From contig JAITPM010000103.1 in the NCBI GenBank assembly GCA_031289425.1, positions 1-49,240 of the forward strand: DNA of 49,240 nt, read 5' to 3'. A model generated the notes under the pieces. The model was not told the origin of the DNA, did not search any database, and saw nothing but the letters and a program-made list of their open reading frames with translations. This DNA is from Fusobacteriaceae bacterium. Lineage in GTDB: Bacteria > Fusobacteriota > Fusobacteriia > Fusobacteriales > Fusobacteriaceae. This document shows positions 1-9,487 of this stretch, piece by piece. The position numbers were made by a program, and so were the translations under genes. Numbering within the stretch: position 1 is the stretch's first letter; every line of letters starts with the position of its first letter.

Positions 1-1
1 G

Positions 2-295
2 AATATAAATTTAGATATAGAATTATTGGAATTATATAATGGTGATAGAAGAGATTATATTGAAAAAAGGGAACAAATTTTAAATAAAGTTGGAAATAAT
101 TATACCTTAGATTTAAAAATTATAGATAGATTTAATAAAGGAGATATAGTAAAAATAGAAAGTAAACTTACCATGGCAGCATCAAAAGCATTATGTAGAC
201 TAGTTTCTCAAAAATTTATGGACTCAAATGGTCATTTTTTTGAAAACAGGAAACGAAAAAATTATAATGATATTGGGGATGTAGAATTTGAATAG
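2..295 (+). CDS. Unrecognised protein, C-terminal part only (cut by window edge)
   Basis: The reading frame is open from the first complete codon at position 2 to a stop at 293-295. No in-frame stop precedes it, so this is the 3' end of a longer gene that begins outside the window. A TTG at 26 is in frame but has no ribosome binding site. The visible 97 residues are charged and rich in Lys, Asn and Asp, with a short motif SKALCRLVSQKF near the middle and no membrane segment. I do not recognise the family. It lies 26 bp upstream of the DUF4280 gene on the same strand, so the two are probably co-transcribed. A structural or carrier component of the same delivery apparatus is possible, but that is inference from position only. 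Confidence 0.6.
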   Translation, partial: NINLDIELLELYNGDRRDYIEKREQILNKVGNNYTLDLKIIDRFNKGDIVKIESKLTMAASKALCRLVSQKFMDSNGHFFENRKRKNYNDIGDVEFE

Positions 296-321
296 TATTT
301 CAAATAGGAGGATGAAAAAAA

Positions 322-3300
322 ATGGCTGATGAAAAAAATAATGAAAATAGGAATGAAAAACCTATAACCGATCGTGAATTATTAGCGATCTGTAATTTGG
401 CAAATCTAAAGCTAGAATTTGCCAATTTGCAATATTCAGAAGAAAAATTAGTAGGTGGAGTACAAACAAAAAAGCTTTCAAATCATACAATTGCTTCAAT
501 GTTTGAAAAAGAACATGATGCAATTGTTAGTGAAGAAAGTGGAAAAAGTATTATTTACAGATTGAATAAATCTAAAAATAAAAATGGACAAACAGAGGAA
601 GTTAAATCCCCAATATACACTGATCTAGAGAATTTCAAATGTTCTGCAGGAATAGCATATGAATACTACGAAAAGTGTGAGAGTAATTCGGAAGGGCAGT
701 TTACTAAAGAATGGAAAATATTATATGCCGCTGATGGATATAAATTGGCATACGATTATTTAGAATATTTTGTAGGTGATGCAGTAGGAGAATACATAAA
801 AACTAGAGAAGAGATAGAAGATATAATTCTAGGAAAGAAAATACTTAATTATGCATTCAAAGGAATATATTATATGATGTCCATTATGTTCGCTCATGAA
901 ATACTTGATGGTAAAATATTAGACTACAATTCTATTTCTGGTAAAAAAGGAATTTCTAAACTATTTCCAGGTCACCTAAATATCAATTCAATTAGTCAAT
1001 CGATAAAAAATTCTGTGATTAGAGATTTCAATGCATCTACATGGGAACAATTAGGAATAGATATATTTAATGCAGGACAAGTTAATACTACAATCATTTT
1101 AGCTAATATTTTTGATAAAGAATTGAAAAAACACGAAAAAAATATTATAAATGATAAAGGAATATCTGAAAAAGATAAATTGATAAATTTTGCAGTTAAT
1201 TCTGTTTTTATTGAAGATGCCATTATAGATGAAATAATAAAATTGGTAAAACCTGACCCTACTAAAGTAGAACTTTTAAAAAATTTGATTAATCTAAAAA
1301 ACTTATTGAAAACTCCCCCACCAAAATTGATTAGAGCAGATTTGTTTGATTTTAAAGTAATGATTTTCCAAAAAGACAAAAATGTGGTGATCACATTTAA
1401 AGATTCAACAAATGGACAAATAAAAAAATTAATATCTGAAGGAAACTATATAGATATATTTATGTATTTAGATATAATTCACAGGCATGTATTGCCAAAG
1501 GCATTAGGAACAATGAAGTTATCAGATTTCAATATAATAATTACAGGATTTAATACAGGTGGAGAATTGGCAAATATTTTTAATTTTTTTAGTGAAAATT
1601 TCCAATGCAGACCTTTTTTTACCAATTATACTTTCTATATCAATGATTTTATTTCCTTCACTACCAGAGATATAGCTTGTTTCTTAAAAGTAGAATATAT
1701 GTCTATGTTAAAAATTATATTTGATGAATCCCTTTCTCTATCGATAGATAGTGGAGTAATAAGAGTTGCAACACGTCTATATTTGATTCTATTTCATACC
1801 ACAAAACAGATATTGTCGTTAGCTTCTTTTGGCGTTATAGCTCTTGCCGGATTAGGATATTCTATCCTATTTATTATTAAAAGATTAAATCAAAAAAATC
1901 AATTGGAACTATTTTATATATTATTATGTAGACTTGGTTTTTTTATATGTAATGAATGCAATGGCCAATATACTGTCAATGCTTGTAAATATTGCAAAAA
2001 TGACGGTTTATCTTCATACCCTCCACTGATATCTCATACAAAATTAGCTAGCTTATTGAATGAATCAACTATTCTAAGAATTACTGATTTGAATAGAATA
2101 GAAATAAAAAAACAAATTTATATATCTCTATTGTTTGAAATTTTTGCAGTTTCTGAAACAATACCAAATGATGGAAATAAATGGTTAATCAATTTTTGGG
2201 AAGGAACAAAAATTGTAACTGATGTTGAGCAAGAATCAAGTATTTTTAATATGGCATTAATAAAACTTGGAGATAATTCTTATAAAACAACACTATTTAA
2301 AGAAATAATAACCACTACAAACATAAAAGAAATAGCCGAATTTGATAATATTTTATATGAAGAAGCAATAAAAAAGAAACCGGAACCATTAACAGAATAT
2401 GATGTGTACCACAATATACTCACTAAAAATTGTTATTTTATTTTAGATTTTGAAGAAGAAGAATATCAAATAAAAAAAATAGTATCTTATGGAATTAGCT
2501 GTTACCATACCCAATATCTAGCAGAAACTCCTATAAAATATTATGAAAAAACTTCTAAGGAAAAAGAAGAACCTCTTTCAGAATTGTTTGATACTTTTTT
2601 GTTATTTTTAGAAAGACACATAGCAATCCAAAAAAATTATATCGAAAATAAGAAAAATAAATTCGGTATATTTTGCATTAATGAAAAAAATAAAGATCAT
2701 TATATAAATTATTATAATGATATAAAACAGATAACAGCAGTAAAAACTAATTCAAAATTAAGTGAATTCGTATTTTTTCCATATATAAACAAAGAAGGAT
2801 TAATTAAAATTACAATGGGTGATAAGAATAATTCCCAAAGAGTTACATATTTACAAATAAATGATAATTATATCGGAAGTTTACTAAGAAGCGTAATGGA
2901 AGATATTTGTAGACTGGATCAAAAGTCAAAAGATCCTAAATTCTATAGTTTGATTGAAAGCAAAATCGAAAAATATGCTTCAAGACGAAAAAATTATTTA
3001 GAAAAAGATTTATATGATGGTATCAATTATGTGAATGAGACTGCTTTTAACCTAACAAGTGCTAATAAAAATAAATATACTACGGAACAGTTGATAACAC
3101 TAATGGACTATCTATTGGGTTCAGGAGATAGATCTATTAATAGCACACAACAATTTCTTACACTATCGACATATTATTGTACTGATGACGCTGTAAAAAA
3201 AATGAAAGAATTTCCTGAAATAGTTGAAAAATTCTATGATATTAGTATGATATCTGGTGAAGGAGGTGTAATAAAAATGTTAAAAATTGGTATAATGAAT

Positions 3301-3768
3301 GATCCCACTGATAAGGAAATTGCATACATATATAATAGTGAAGATTATATGAAAAGAGGTATTATAAAAATAGTGTCCTCTGTTCCTGATGAAACGACAG
3401 ATGCTGTGAATCTTAATGCGGATAAAACACAAGCAACATCTGGAGCAATATTAAAATGCAACAAATCATCTACCACTTCTATTTTTACTGCAACTACAAT
3501 CCAATCTTACACTATTAATGGACATACAATAGGAACAGATAAGGATACATTAGGTATAACTAATATAGGCGCATTTGGGAAATGCGCAGCAAAAAATGAT
3601 AAATCATGTGAATGTCCCCAAACTGGAAATAGTAATTGGATGGGTTCAAATAAAAAAGTGATAAATGATTCAAATGGAATAAACCTAACTTCTACTATTA
3701 AATGTACACTTGGTGGAACAATATCTTTTATAATTGATGGAGAAACAACTGGTTCTAAAAATAATTAG
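322..3768 (+). CDS. Large protein with degenerate lipase-like core and C-terminal PAAR-like DUF4280 domain
   Basis: An 1148-residue protein with an ideal AGGAGG ribosome binding site at 306-311. Its C-terminus (about 1034-1142) shows the PAAR-like DUF4280 pattern: SGAILKC, an INGHTIGT strand, IGAFGKC, a CECP cluster, W, an LTS strand, and a final KCTLGGTISFII. DUF4280 proteins are known as spike-tip adaptors of contractile injection systems, often fused to or carrying effectors. Residues 343-363 (VVITFKDST) and 405-416 (ITGFNTGGELA) resemble the class 3 lipase strand and nucleophile elbow GHSLGG. Asn411 sits where the Ser should be, so hydrolase activity is doubtful. Residues 496-519 form one hydrophobic segment, and C543-x2-C546-x8-C555-x2-C558 looks like a zinc ribbon. 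The N-terminal 340 residues are unrecognised. No immunity-like gene follows; a terminator comes 43 bp after the stop. DUF4280 assignment fairly sure; lipase relation tentative. Confidence 0.75.
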   Translation: MADEKNNENRNEKPITDRELLAICNLANLKLEFANLQYSEEKLVGGVQTKKLSNHTIASMFEKEHDAIVSEESGKSIIYRLNKSKNKNGQTEEVKSPIYTDLENFKCSAGIAYEYYEKCESNSEGQFTKEWKILYAADGYKLAYDYLEYFVGDAVGEYIKTREEIEDIILGKKILNYAFKGIYYMMSIMFAHEILDGKILDYNSISGKKGISKLFPGHLNINSISQSIKNSVIRDFNASTWEQLGIDIFNAGQVNTTIILANIFDKELKKHEKNIINDKGISEKDKLINFAVNSVFIEDAIIDEIIKLVKPDPTKVELLKNLINLKNLLKTPPPKLIRADLFDFKVMIFQKDKNVVITFKDSTNGQIKKLISEGNYIDIFMYLDIIHRHVLPKALGTMKLSDFNIIITGFNTGGELANIFNFFSENFQCRPFFTNYTFYINDFISFTTRDIACFLKVEYMSMLKIIFDESLSLSIDSGVIRVATRLYLILFHTTKQILSLASFGVIALAGLGYSILFIIKRLNQKNQLELFYILLCRLGFFICNECNGQYTVNACKYCKNDGLSSYPPLISHTKLASLLNESTILRITDLNRIEIKKQIYISLLFEIFAVSETIPNDGNKWLINFWEGTKIVTDVEQESSIFNMALIKLGDNSYKTTLFKEIITTTNIKEIAEFDNILYEEAIKKKPEPLTEYDVYHNILTKNCYFILDFEEEEYQIKKIVSYGISCYHTQYLAETPIKYYEKTSKEKEEPLSELFDTFLLFLERHIAIQKNYIENKKNKFGIFCINEKNKDHYINYYNDIKQITAVKTNSKLSEFVFFPYINKEGLIKITMGDKNNSQRVTYLQINDNYIGSLLRSVMEDICRLDQKSKDPKFYSLIESKIEKYASRRKNYLEKDLYDGINYVNETAFNLTSANKNKYTTEQLITLMDYLLGSGDRSINSTQQFLTLSTYYCTDDAVKKMKEFPEIVEKFYDISMISGEGGVIKMLKIGIMNDPTDKEIAYIYNSEDYMKRGIIKIVSSVPDETTDAVNLNADKTQATSGAILKCNKSSTTSIFTATTIQSYTINGHTIGTDKDTLGITNIGAFGKCAAKNDKSCECPQTGNSNWMGSNKKVINDSNGINLTSTIKCTLGGTISFIIDGETTGSKNN
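3261..3279 (+). promoter_or_regulatory. Internal ribosome binding site and in-frame ATG inside the DUF4280 gene
   Basis: AGGAGGT at 3261-3267 is followed nine bases later by ATG (3277-3279), in frame with the large ORF at Met986. Initiation here would give a separate protein of about 163 residues containing the whole DUF4280 domain. The Gly-Glu-Gly-Gly-Val codons are the only coding reason for this sequence, so chance remains possible. Confidence 0.45.
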
Positions 3769-3811
3769 GGTTTTTCTGTTTTAATTAATTATTTAAAATC
3801 ATATAAGATAA

Positions 3812-3842
3812 AAAAAACATCCTCAAAATAGGATGTTTTTTA
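3812..3842. terminator. Bidirectional hairpin terminator between convergent genes
   Basis: AAAAACATCCT and AGGATGTTTTT form an 11-bp stem with loop CAAAAT. A-runs and T-runs flank the stem, so it can terminate the DUF4280 gene on the plus strand and the amidohydrolase operon on the minus strand. Confidence 0.85.
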
Positions 3843-3864
3843 TTTTTATATAATTTTCTTATTT

Positions 3865-5175
3865 TTAAATTTTTCCCCATTCTTTTAAATATTTCTCTTT
3901 AGTAAGTTGTTGTTTAAAGTTTTTCTTTACATTTTCTCCGATACTACATTTATCATATAATAAATCTATAGCAATAGCTACCAATGCCTTTGCCGCAGTC
4001 AGATAAGCGTGTACCTTATCACCTACACGAAATTCTTCAGTATGCAGATTTCCCACCGCTCCTGACATGTATATATGTATAGTAGGAATTATTTGTGATA
4101 CGTCTCCGGCATCTGTAGAACCTCCTCCGAATCCTGCTCCCCATTTATTTACATATTTTTCACCACAAAGTTTTACCATGTTATCATAAGCTACATCTAT
4201 GAGCTCATTACTAAAATTAAAAGGCATATACCCGGGTATATCTATAATCTTTGTCTCGGCTCCTACAGCATCTCCACCTGATTTTAGAGCTCTATCTACC
4301 TTTACGGCAGCATCTAATATAGCAGCCGCATTTGCTCCCCTCACGTATGTCTCTATTCTCACATCATCCGGTACTACATTTACTAGAGTTCCACCCTTTG
4401 TAATAATAGGATGCACCCTTATATTGTCTTCACTCTTAAATGTCTCTCTTTGTGCATGCACCGCATTAAGTCCTAAGATAGCTGCATTCAGAGCATTTAT
4501 CCCTTCATGAGGAGCAGCTCCTGCATGAGATTCTTTTCCTATGTATCTTACCAATTTACCTACAAACCCATTACATGCAGACGATACATCAGCAAGCGTA
4601 TCATCAGTTTTTTTCTTTATATGTTGCATTACCATAAAATCCACATCATCAAAGGCACCTAGTTTTATAAATTCTTGTTTACCACCTAAAAAGCTTATTT
4701 CCCCTTTTTGTCTCAATGTATTCCTAAACTCTATCTCTACAGCTTCTTCAGCCGGTACAGCCATCAGTGATATGTCTCCGTCCAGTTCTTCCATTATACC
4801 TGTATCTTTTAGTGCATAGGCAACTCCTGCGAGTGATGCCATCATACAATGATGACCACATGCATGTGCAGCTCCTGTAGTACTGCATGCATCCTCATGT
4901 CCCGGTACTACTACCGCATCCAACTCAGCCATTACAGCTACTTTATATTTTGATTGTTTTCCTTTTCTGTTAGCAATAACTCCTGTTCTCGCTACTTTAT
5001 CCTTATACTCATACTTTAATTCATCGAATAATTTTTTTATTTTCTCTGCAGTTTTAAATTCCTTATAGCCAAGTTCGGGTTCTTTATAGATAGAATCACC
5101 AAACGCTATTATTTTATCTTTGTTATCATCTATAGCCTTCCATGCCATTTCCTTCAATTGTTCTCTTGTTTTCAT
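3865..5175 (-). CDS. M20 family (M20D-type) amidohydrolase / aminoacyl peptidase
   Basis: A 436-residue zinc-dependent amidohydrolase of the aminoacylase / AbgB-like peptidase M20 group, cytoplasmic, removing an acyl or aminobenzoyl group from an amino acid or dipeptide. The exact substrate cannot be told. Metal-site motifs are visible: HACGHHCMM near 107-115, the PAEEAVE acid pair, the VMQH histidine and a C-terminal NLHTEEF. The lid/dimerisation insert contains ESHAGAAPHEG. ATG at 5175 is chosen because AGGAGGA (5184-5190) lies eight bases upstream; the longer TTG start at 5181 would sit against it. It follows pyrG by 20 bp and is probably co-transcribed. Length fits the family. Confidence 0.85.
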   Translation of the reverse strand: MKTREQLKEMAWKAIDDNKDKIIAFGDSIYKEPELGYKEFKTAEKIKKLFDELKYEYKDKVARTGVIANRKGKQSKYKVAVMAELDAVVVPGHEDACSTTGAAHACGHHCMMASLAGVAYALKDTGIMEELDGDISLMAVPAEEAVEIEFRNTLRQKGEISFLGGKQEFIKLGAFDDVDFMVMQHIKKKTDDTLADVSSACNGFVGKLVRYIGKESHAGAAPHEGINALNAAILGLNAVHAQRETFKSEDNIRVHPIITKGGTLVNVVPDDVRIETYVRGANAAAILDAAVKVDRALKSGGDAVGAETKIIDIPGYMPFNFSNELIDVAYDNMVKLCGEKYVNKWGAGFGGGSTDAGDVSQIIPTIHIYMSGAVGNLHTEEFRVGDKVHAYLTAAKALVAIAIDLLYDKCSIGENVKKNFKQQLTKEKYLKEWGKI

Positions 5176-5195
5176 TATCAAATTCCTCCTTATAA

Positions 5196-6830
5196 TTATT
5201 TATTATTTTTTTTCAATTCTTCCGTTCTTTCATTTATTGCCTTTACAAATCCCAAAAACAATGGGTGCGGGTTATTTGGCCTTGTCTTAAATTCCGGGTG
5301 AAATTGGCCTCCTATAAAAAATGGATGCACTGTTTTAGGCAACTCGATTATTTCAACCAATATTCCTGTAGGTGAAATTCCTGATATTTTCATTCCGGCT
5401 TTTTGAATTTCTTCTTTGAAAATATTGTTAAATTCGTATCTATGTCTATGTCTTTCTACTATTTCATCTTTTCCATATAATTCTCTGACCAAAGAACCCT
5501 CGGATAACTTGCATGGGTAAGCTCCCAATCTCATTGTTCCACCTTTGTTGGAAATATTTTTTTGATCAGGCATTATATCTATCACCGGACAATCTGTATT
5601 AGGGTCAAATTCGATAGAATTGGCATTTGTATAACCTAATACATCCCTTGTATATTCTATTACTGCAAGCTGCATTCCAAGGCAAATTCCCAAAAATGGT
5701 ACTTTATTCTCTCTTGCATATTTTATAGCATCTATTTTCCCCTCTATTCCTCTATTTCCAAACCCTCCGGGAACCAGTATTCCATTGTACTTTTTTAATT
5801 TTTCCACATCTAAATGTTCTGACTGCAAATAATCAATCTTTGCCTTATAACCTTGAGAAAATGCAGCGTTTTCTATTGCTTCTGTAACACTCATATACGC
5901 ATCTTTTAATTCTACATATTTTCCTACTACAGCCAATTTAATCTCACTCTTAGGATTTTTTATTTTACGAACTACTTCTTCCCATTTACTCAAATCAAAT
6001 TGTCTGTCTTCTATCCTCAATTTTTTACAAGCGACTCTTGCAAGCCCATTTTTTTCCATTACCAACGGAACCTCATAAACAGTAGGACAATCCAAAACTT
6101 CTATAACTGCATCTAAATCTGTATCACAAAACATAGCTAATTTTTGTCTTATTCCATTTGTTATTTTATATTCAGTCCTACATACCAATATATCTGGTCG
6201 TATGCCCAAGCTCATCAATTCTTTTACTGAATGTTGAGAAGGCTTTGTCTTCACTTCACCTGCCGCTTTCAAATATGGTAAAAGAGTAACATGTATGTAT
6301 ATAACGTTTTCACTCCCCACATCATATTTAAATTGTCTTATTGCTTCCAAAAACGGTGTTGATTCGATATCTCCAACAGTTCCACCAATTTCTGTGATTA
6401 CAATATCCACATCTTTTTCTTCGGCAGCAAATTTTATCCTATCTTTTATTTCGTTTGTAATATGAGGTATTACCTGTATAGTTTTTCCTAAATATTCCCC
6501 TTTTCTTTCCTTGTTAATAACTGATTGGTAAATTTTGCCCGTAGTGACATTACTGTTTTTAGTCAAATTTCTATCTATAAATCTTTCATAATGTCCAAGA
6601 TCCAAATCAGTTTCTGCTCCATCTTCAGTTACAAACACTTCACCATGTTCATAAGGATTCATTGTTCCCGGGTCAATATTTATATATGGGTCGAATTTTT
6701 GTAAAACTACATTATACCCCCTTTCTCTAAGTAATCTTCCCAAAGAAGCTGCTGTGATTCCCTTCCCTAATGATGACACAACTCCTCCTGTTACAAAAAT
6801 ATACTTTGCTTTACTATTGTTTGTTCTCAT
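5196..6830 (-). CDS. pyrG: CTP synthase
   Basis: A 544-residue CTP synthase, which aminates UTP to CTP with ATP and glutamine as the last step of pyrimidine nucleotide synthesis. The N-terminal synthetase domain starts [16 protein letters not shown] and contains [11 protein letters not shown]. The C-terminal class I glutamine amidotransferase domain has the nucleophile motif FLGICLGMQ and the His-Glu pair in FHPEF. The ATG at 6830 is preferred over the one at 6848 because GGAGG lies about six bases upstream and the resulting N-terminus matches the family. All expected motifs are intact and the length is normal. The amidohydrolase gene follows closely. Confidence 0.97.
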   Translation of the reverse strand: MRTNNSKAKYIFVTGGVVSSLGKGITAASLGRLLRERGYNVVLQKFDPYINIDPGTMNPYEHGEVFVTEDGAETDLDLGHYERFIDRNLTKNSNVTTGKIYQSVINKERKGEYLGKTIQVIPHITNEIKDRIKFAAEEKDVDIVITEIGGTVGDIESTPFLEAIRQFKYDVGSENVIYIHVTLLPYLKAAGEVKTKPSQHSVKELMSLGIRPDILVCRTEYKITNGIRQKLAMFCDTDLDAVIEVLDCPTVYEVPLVMEKNGLARVACKKLRIEDRQFDLSKWEEVVRKIKNPKSEIKLAVVGKYVELKDAYMSVTEAIENAAFSQGYKAKIDYLQSEHLDVEKLKKYNGILVPGGFGNRGIEGKIDAIKYARENKVPFLGICLGMQLAVIEYTRDVLGYTNANSIEFDPNTDCPVIDIMPDQKNISNKGGTMRLGAYPCKLSEGSLVRELYGKDEIVERHRHRYEFNNIFKEEIQKAGMKISGISPTGILVEIIELPKTVHPFFIGGQFHPEFKTRPNNPHPLFLGFVKAINERTEELKKNNK

Positions 6831-6911
6831 AAATCCCTCCAAATTCATATGTTTATTATTTCATAAAATAAATTATATTCATCTAATTTTGTAATTTAGG
6901 TATTTCTACGC

Positions 6912-6948
6912 AAAAATAAAATCAGGTGAAAAAAAAAACCTGACTTTT
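6912..6948 (-). terminator. Terminator after nfeD, end of the 18-gene run
   Basis: On the minus strand TCAGGT (6943-6938) and ACCTGA (6927-6922) pair across a 10-base T-rich loop, followed by TTTTATTTTT. It lies about 75 bp past the nfeD stop and before pyrG. A-T pairs extend the stem with one bulge. Confidence 0.7.
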
Positions 6949-7021
6949 TATTTAAAATTATTCTATTTAAATCTATATATTTATATATTAGCATAAAAAA
7001 TAGAAATTTTCCATTACTTTT

Positions 7022-7450
7022 TTAGTTTTCGTAAATATTTATTTCATCAAGTAATAATTTTATACCTTTTATCCCTATTACCTTGACTTTATCTCCTACA
7101 GCAAATTTTTTATCACTTATACCCGTCCAATTTTTCCCATCCAAATACACTTGATAATTTCCCACACTGTCTATTCCTTTTATTTCGATTATACTATCTT
7201 TTATTCTATCAACCCTATCTTCTTTATTTTTATTAAGCATATTGTTTGAAAATTTTCTTGTCATTATGAATAATATCACCGAAAGAATCGAGAAAAAATA
7301 TACTTGATACCTGATATCTTTTACATATATAGCAAATATAGCTGTAATAGCAGCTGCGATTCCACACCAAACAGAAATAAGTCCTGGAACAATTGCTTCT
7401 ATTATAAAAAATATAATCATACCCGCTAACCAGTAATATGAGACTTGCAT
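7022..7450 (-). CDS. NfeD family membrane protein
   Basis: A 142-residue short NfeD-type protein. Two or three hydrophobic segments occupy about residues 5-70, followed by a C-terminal soluble OB-like domain (about 85-140) with the pattern GxxxVGNYQVYLDGKNWTGIS and GDKVKVIGIKG typical of NfeD C-terminal domains. Such proteins usually act with SPFH/stomatin partners in membrane organisation or quality control, but no stomatin gene is adjacent here. A good AGGAGG site precedes the ATG. It is the last gene before the operon terminator, 12 bp after the small membrane protein gene. Confidence 0.85.
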   Translation of the reverse strand: MQVSYYWLAGMIIFFIIEAIVPGLISVWCGIAAAITAIFAIYVKDIRYQVYFFSILSVILFIMTRKFSNNMLNKNKEDRVDRIKDSIIEIKGIDSVGNYQVYLDGKNWTGISDKKFAVGDKVKVIGIKGIKLLLDEINIYEN

Positions 7451-7462
7451 ATTTTCAACCTC

Positions 7463-7870
7463 CTATACTGTAAAATTATTTGTATTCCCATTATCATCTT
7501 TTACTTTGATTAATTTTTCAATTCTTTTTATTTTTTTATCAATTTCATTAATTCTAAATTCTAATGTACTTAAAATCCAAAATTGAAAATGATTTGATTT
7601 TTGTGTTCCATACATCATCCATATAATCTTAAATAATGCTGTAATAATAACAATTTGTAAAGTTAAATTTAAGCTTGTTTTTTGCAGCCCCAATCCAACA
7701 GCTAACAAACTAAATATAACCAATAAAAAAATAATACTTACAATTTTATTTTGTTTGGTATTCCTTCCACCCAGTTGTTCAACAATATTTTTAACTTTTT
7801 CTTGTTCTCGCTGAAATTCATGTAATTCCTCTTCTAATTGTTCTTCCAGTTGTTCTTCCATATCTTTCAT
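7463..7870 (-). CDS. Small membrane protein with N-terminal coiled coil, unknown function
   Basis: A 135-residue protein whose family I do not recognise. Residues 4-33 are very acidic and Gln/Glu-rich with coiled-coil character. Two membrane helices follow at about 43-61 and 69-87, then a second charged helix near 103-125. AGGGGG lies about six bases before the ATG. It sits between rbgA and nfeD in the operon, so a small envelope accessory role with NfeD is possible, but nothing in the sequence proves it. Confidence 0.75.
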   Translation of the reverse strand: MKDMEEQLEEQLEEELHEFQREQEKVKNIVEQLGGRNTKQNKIVSIIFLLVIFSLLAVGLGLQKTSLNLTLQIVIITALFKIIWMMYGTQKSNHFQFWILSTLEFRINEIDKKIKRIEKLIKVKDDNGNTNNFTV

Positions 7871-7916
7871 AGAGCCCCCTTCATTGATATATAGTGTATT
7901 TTTTTATTTTATTAAG

Positions 7917-8783
7917 TTAAATAATATCTAGTATAACTTTTGCTAATTTCAAGTTTCTATAATCTCTCAAAATATTGCGTGCAGCCTGCTCTGTATGTGG
8001 AACTCCGCCCTTTTTTAATATATTATTTGTAAAGGCAATTTTTTCCAAAATTTCTCCGGTAAGTTTATCTTTATCTTCAGAAGTCAGTTTGTATTTTTTT
8101 TCCAATACATCCCACATTTGAAAGTCAATCAATTTTTTTATAAGCATACATGCAACATCTTCAATAGGTAGTATTTCATCTTTTATTGCACCTGTTATAG
8201 CAAGATTATAACCGACTTCCTCTTTTTGAAATTTTGGCCAAAGTATCCCCGGCATATCTAAAATCTCAATCCCGTCCTTTATTTTTATCCATTGTTTTCC
8301 CTTAGTAAAACCCGGAATATTTCCTACGGCAGCACTATTTCTACCAATAATTCTATTTATTAATCGTGATTTCCCCACATTGGGTATTCCGACAACCATA
8401 ATCCTTATATTGACTGTTTTTAACCCTCTTTTTAAATATTTTTCTTTTTTTTCACAATAAATTTTATCTATAAAAGGATTTAGTGCCGACATATTAAACC
8501 CTGTCTCTGCACTTAGTTCCAAAACTTCATCTGCCATATTATTTTCTTTAAAATAAGCTTTCCATGGTAATAGTTGTTTTTTTTCTACCAGGTCACTTTT
8601 ATTCAAGATTATTATTCGTTTTTTATTCTTTGCTATTTTAGATATATCAGGGTTTTTACTAGATAATGGAATCCTAGCATCTACCACTTCCAATATTATA
8701 TCTATGATTGGAAGATTTTCTTCTATCAGATCCTTTGCTTTTTTCATATGACCCGGATACCAATTAATTTTTGTCATTGACAT
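7917..8783 (-). CDS. rbgA: Ribosome biogenesis GTPase RbgA (YlqF)
   Basis: A 288-residue circularly permuted GTPase that assists late 50S subunit assembly. The motif order is permuted as the family requires: G4 NKSD at 61-64, then G1 GIPNVGKS at 132-139, then G3 DMPG at 176-179. The N-terminal INWYPGHMKKA signature and the C-terminal helical RNA-binding part (GGVPHTEQAARNILRDYRNLKL) are present. Length is normal. It belongs to the ribosome-related part of the large operon, 31 bp after rsmI. Confidence 0.95.
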   Translation of the reverse strand: MSMTKINWYPGHMKKAKDLIEENLPIIDIILEVVDARIPLSSKNPDISKIAKNKKRIIILNKSDLVEKKQLLPWKAYFKENNMADEVLELSAETGFNMSALNPFIDKIYCEKKEKYLKRGLKTVNIRIMVVGIPNVGKSRLINRIIGRNSAAVGNIPGFTKGKQWIKIKDGIEILDMPGILWPKFQKEEVGYNLAITGAIKDEILPIEDVACMLIKKLIDFQMWDVLEKKYKLTSEDKDKLTGEILEKIAFTNNILKKGGVPHTEQAARNILRDYRNLKLAKVILDII

Positions 8784-8814
8784 TTCCTATTTCTCCTCAA
8801 AGAATTTGATATAT

Positions 8815-9480
8815 CTAATCCTCCTTACCTTTTATCAAAATTACTATTTCACCTTTTACAGTCCCCTTAGATAGTTTATCAAGAACTTCCTTCGTTGTTC
8901 CCCTAATTATTTCTTCATAAATTTTTGTAATTTCTCTTGCAACGACTATATATCGTTCTCCCATATATTCTTCTATTTCTCTTATAGTTTTTTCTATCCG
9001 AAAAGGAGATTCATATATTACAATGGATCTCTCTTCTTCTGCCAATTTTCTAAATAAAGTTTGCCTTCCCTTTTTTTTGGGTAAAAATCCTTCAAAAACG
9101 AATCTTCTCATAGAAATGCCGGATACAGATATAGCAGATGTGAGCGCACTTGCCCCGGGAATCGGGATAACTTTTATTTCTTGGTTTAGAGCTTCATTTA
9201 TGAGCTCATAACCGGGGTCAGATATACAAGGGGTTCCCGCATCTGTAACCAAAGCAATTATTTTATCATTTTTTAAAAGATTAATAATATTAGGTATTTG
9301 ATGACTTTTAGTATGTTCATCATACCTATATACTGTAGTTTTAATGTTATAATGATTTAATAATTTTTTTGTAACTCTGGTATCTTCAGCAAAAATATAA
9401 TCAACTTCGGTCAATGTTCTTATAGCTCTAAAAGTTATATCTTCAAGGTTGCCAATAGGGGTAGCTACTATATACAACAT
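8815..9480 (-). CDS. rsmI: 16S rRNA 2'-O-methyltransferase RsmI, short form
   Basis: A SAM-dependent tetrapyrrole-methylase-fold enzyme that 2'-O-methylates C1402 of 16S rRNA. Motifs include LYIVATPIGNLEDITFRA at the N-terminus, AEDTRVTKKLLNHY, and VTDAGTPCISDPGYELI. At 221 residues it is shorter than the usual 275-290: the protein ends right after the methylase fold and lacks the C-terminal helical domain of E. coli RsmI. The start is supported by AGAGGA about seven bases upstream, and that site lies in the last copy of a 13-bp tandem repeat that reaches back to the ctpA stop. Confidence 0.93.
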   Translation of the reverse strand: MLYIVATPIGNLEDITFRAIRTLTEVDYIFAEDTRVTKKLLNHYNIKTTVYRYDEHTKSHQIPNIINLLKNDKIIALVTDAGTPCISDPGYELINEALNQEIKVIPIPGASALTSAISVSGISMRRFVFEGFLPKKKGRQTLFRKLAEEERSIVIYESPFRIEKTIREIEEYMGERYIVVAREITKIYEEIIRGTTKEVLDKLSKGTVKGEIVILIKGKED

Positions 9481-9487
9481 ATTTTTC

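Noticed and set aside
996-1394. Minus-strand ORF of 132 residues inside the DUF4280 gene, considered as an immunity gene
   Set aside because: It lies wholly antisense within the large coding region, has no ribosome binding site and shows shadow composition.
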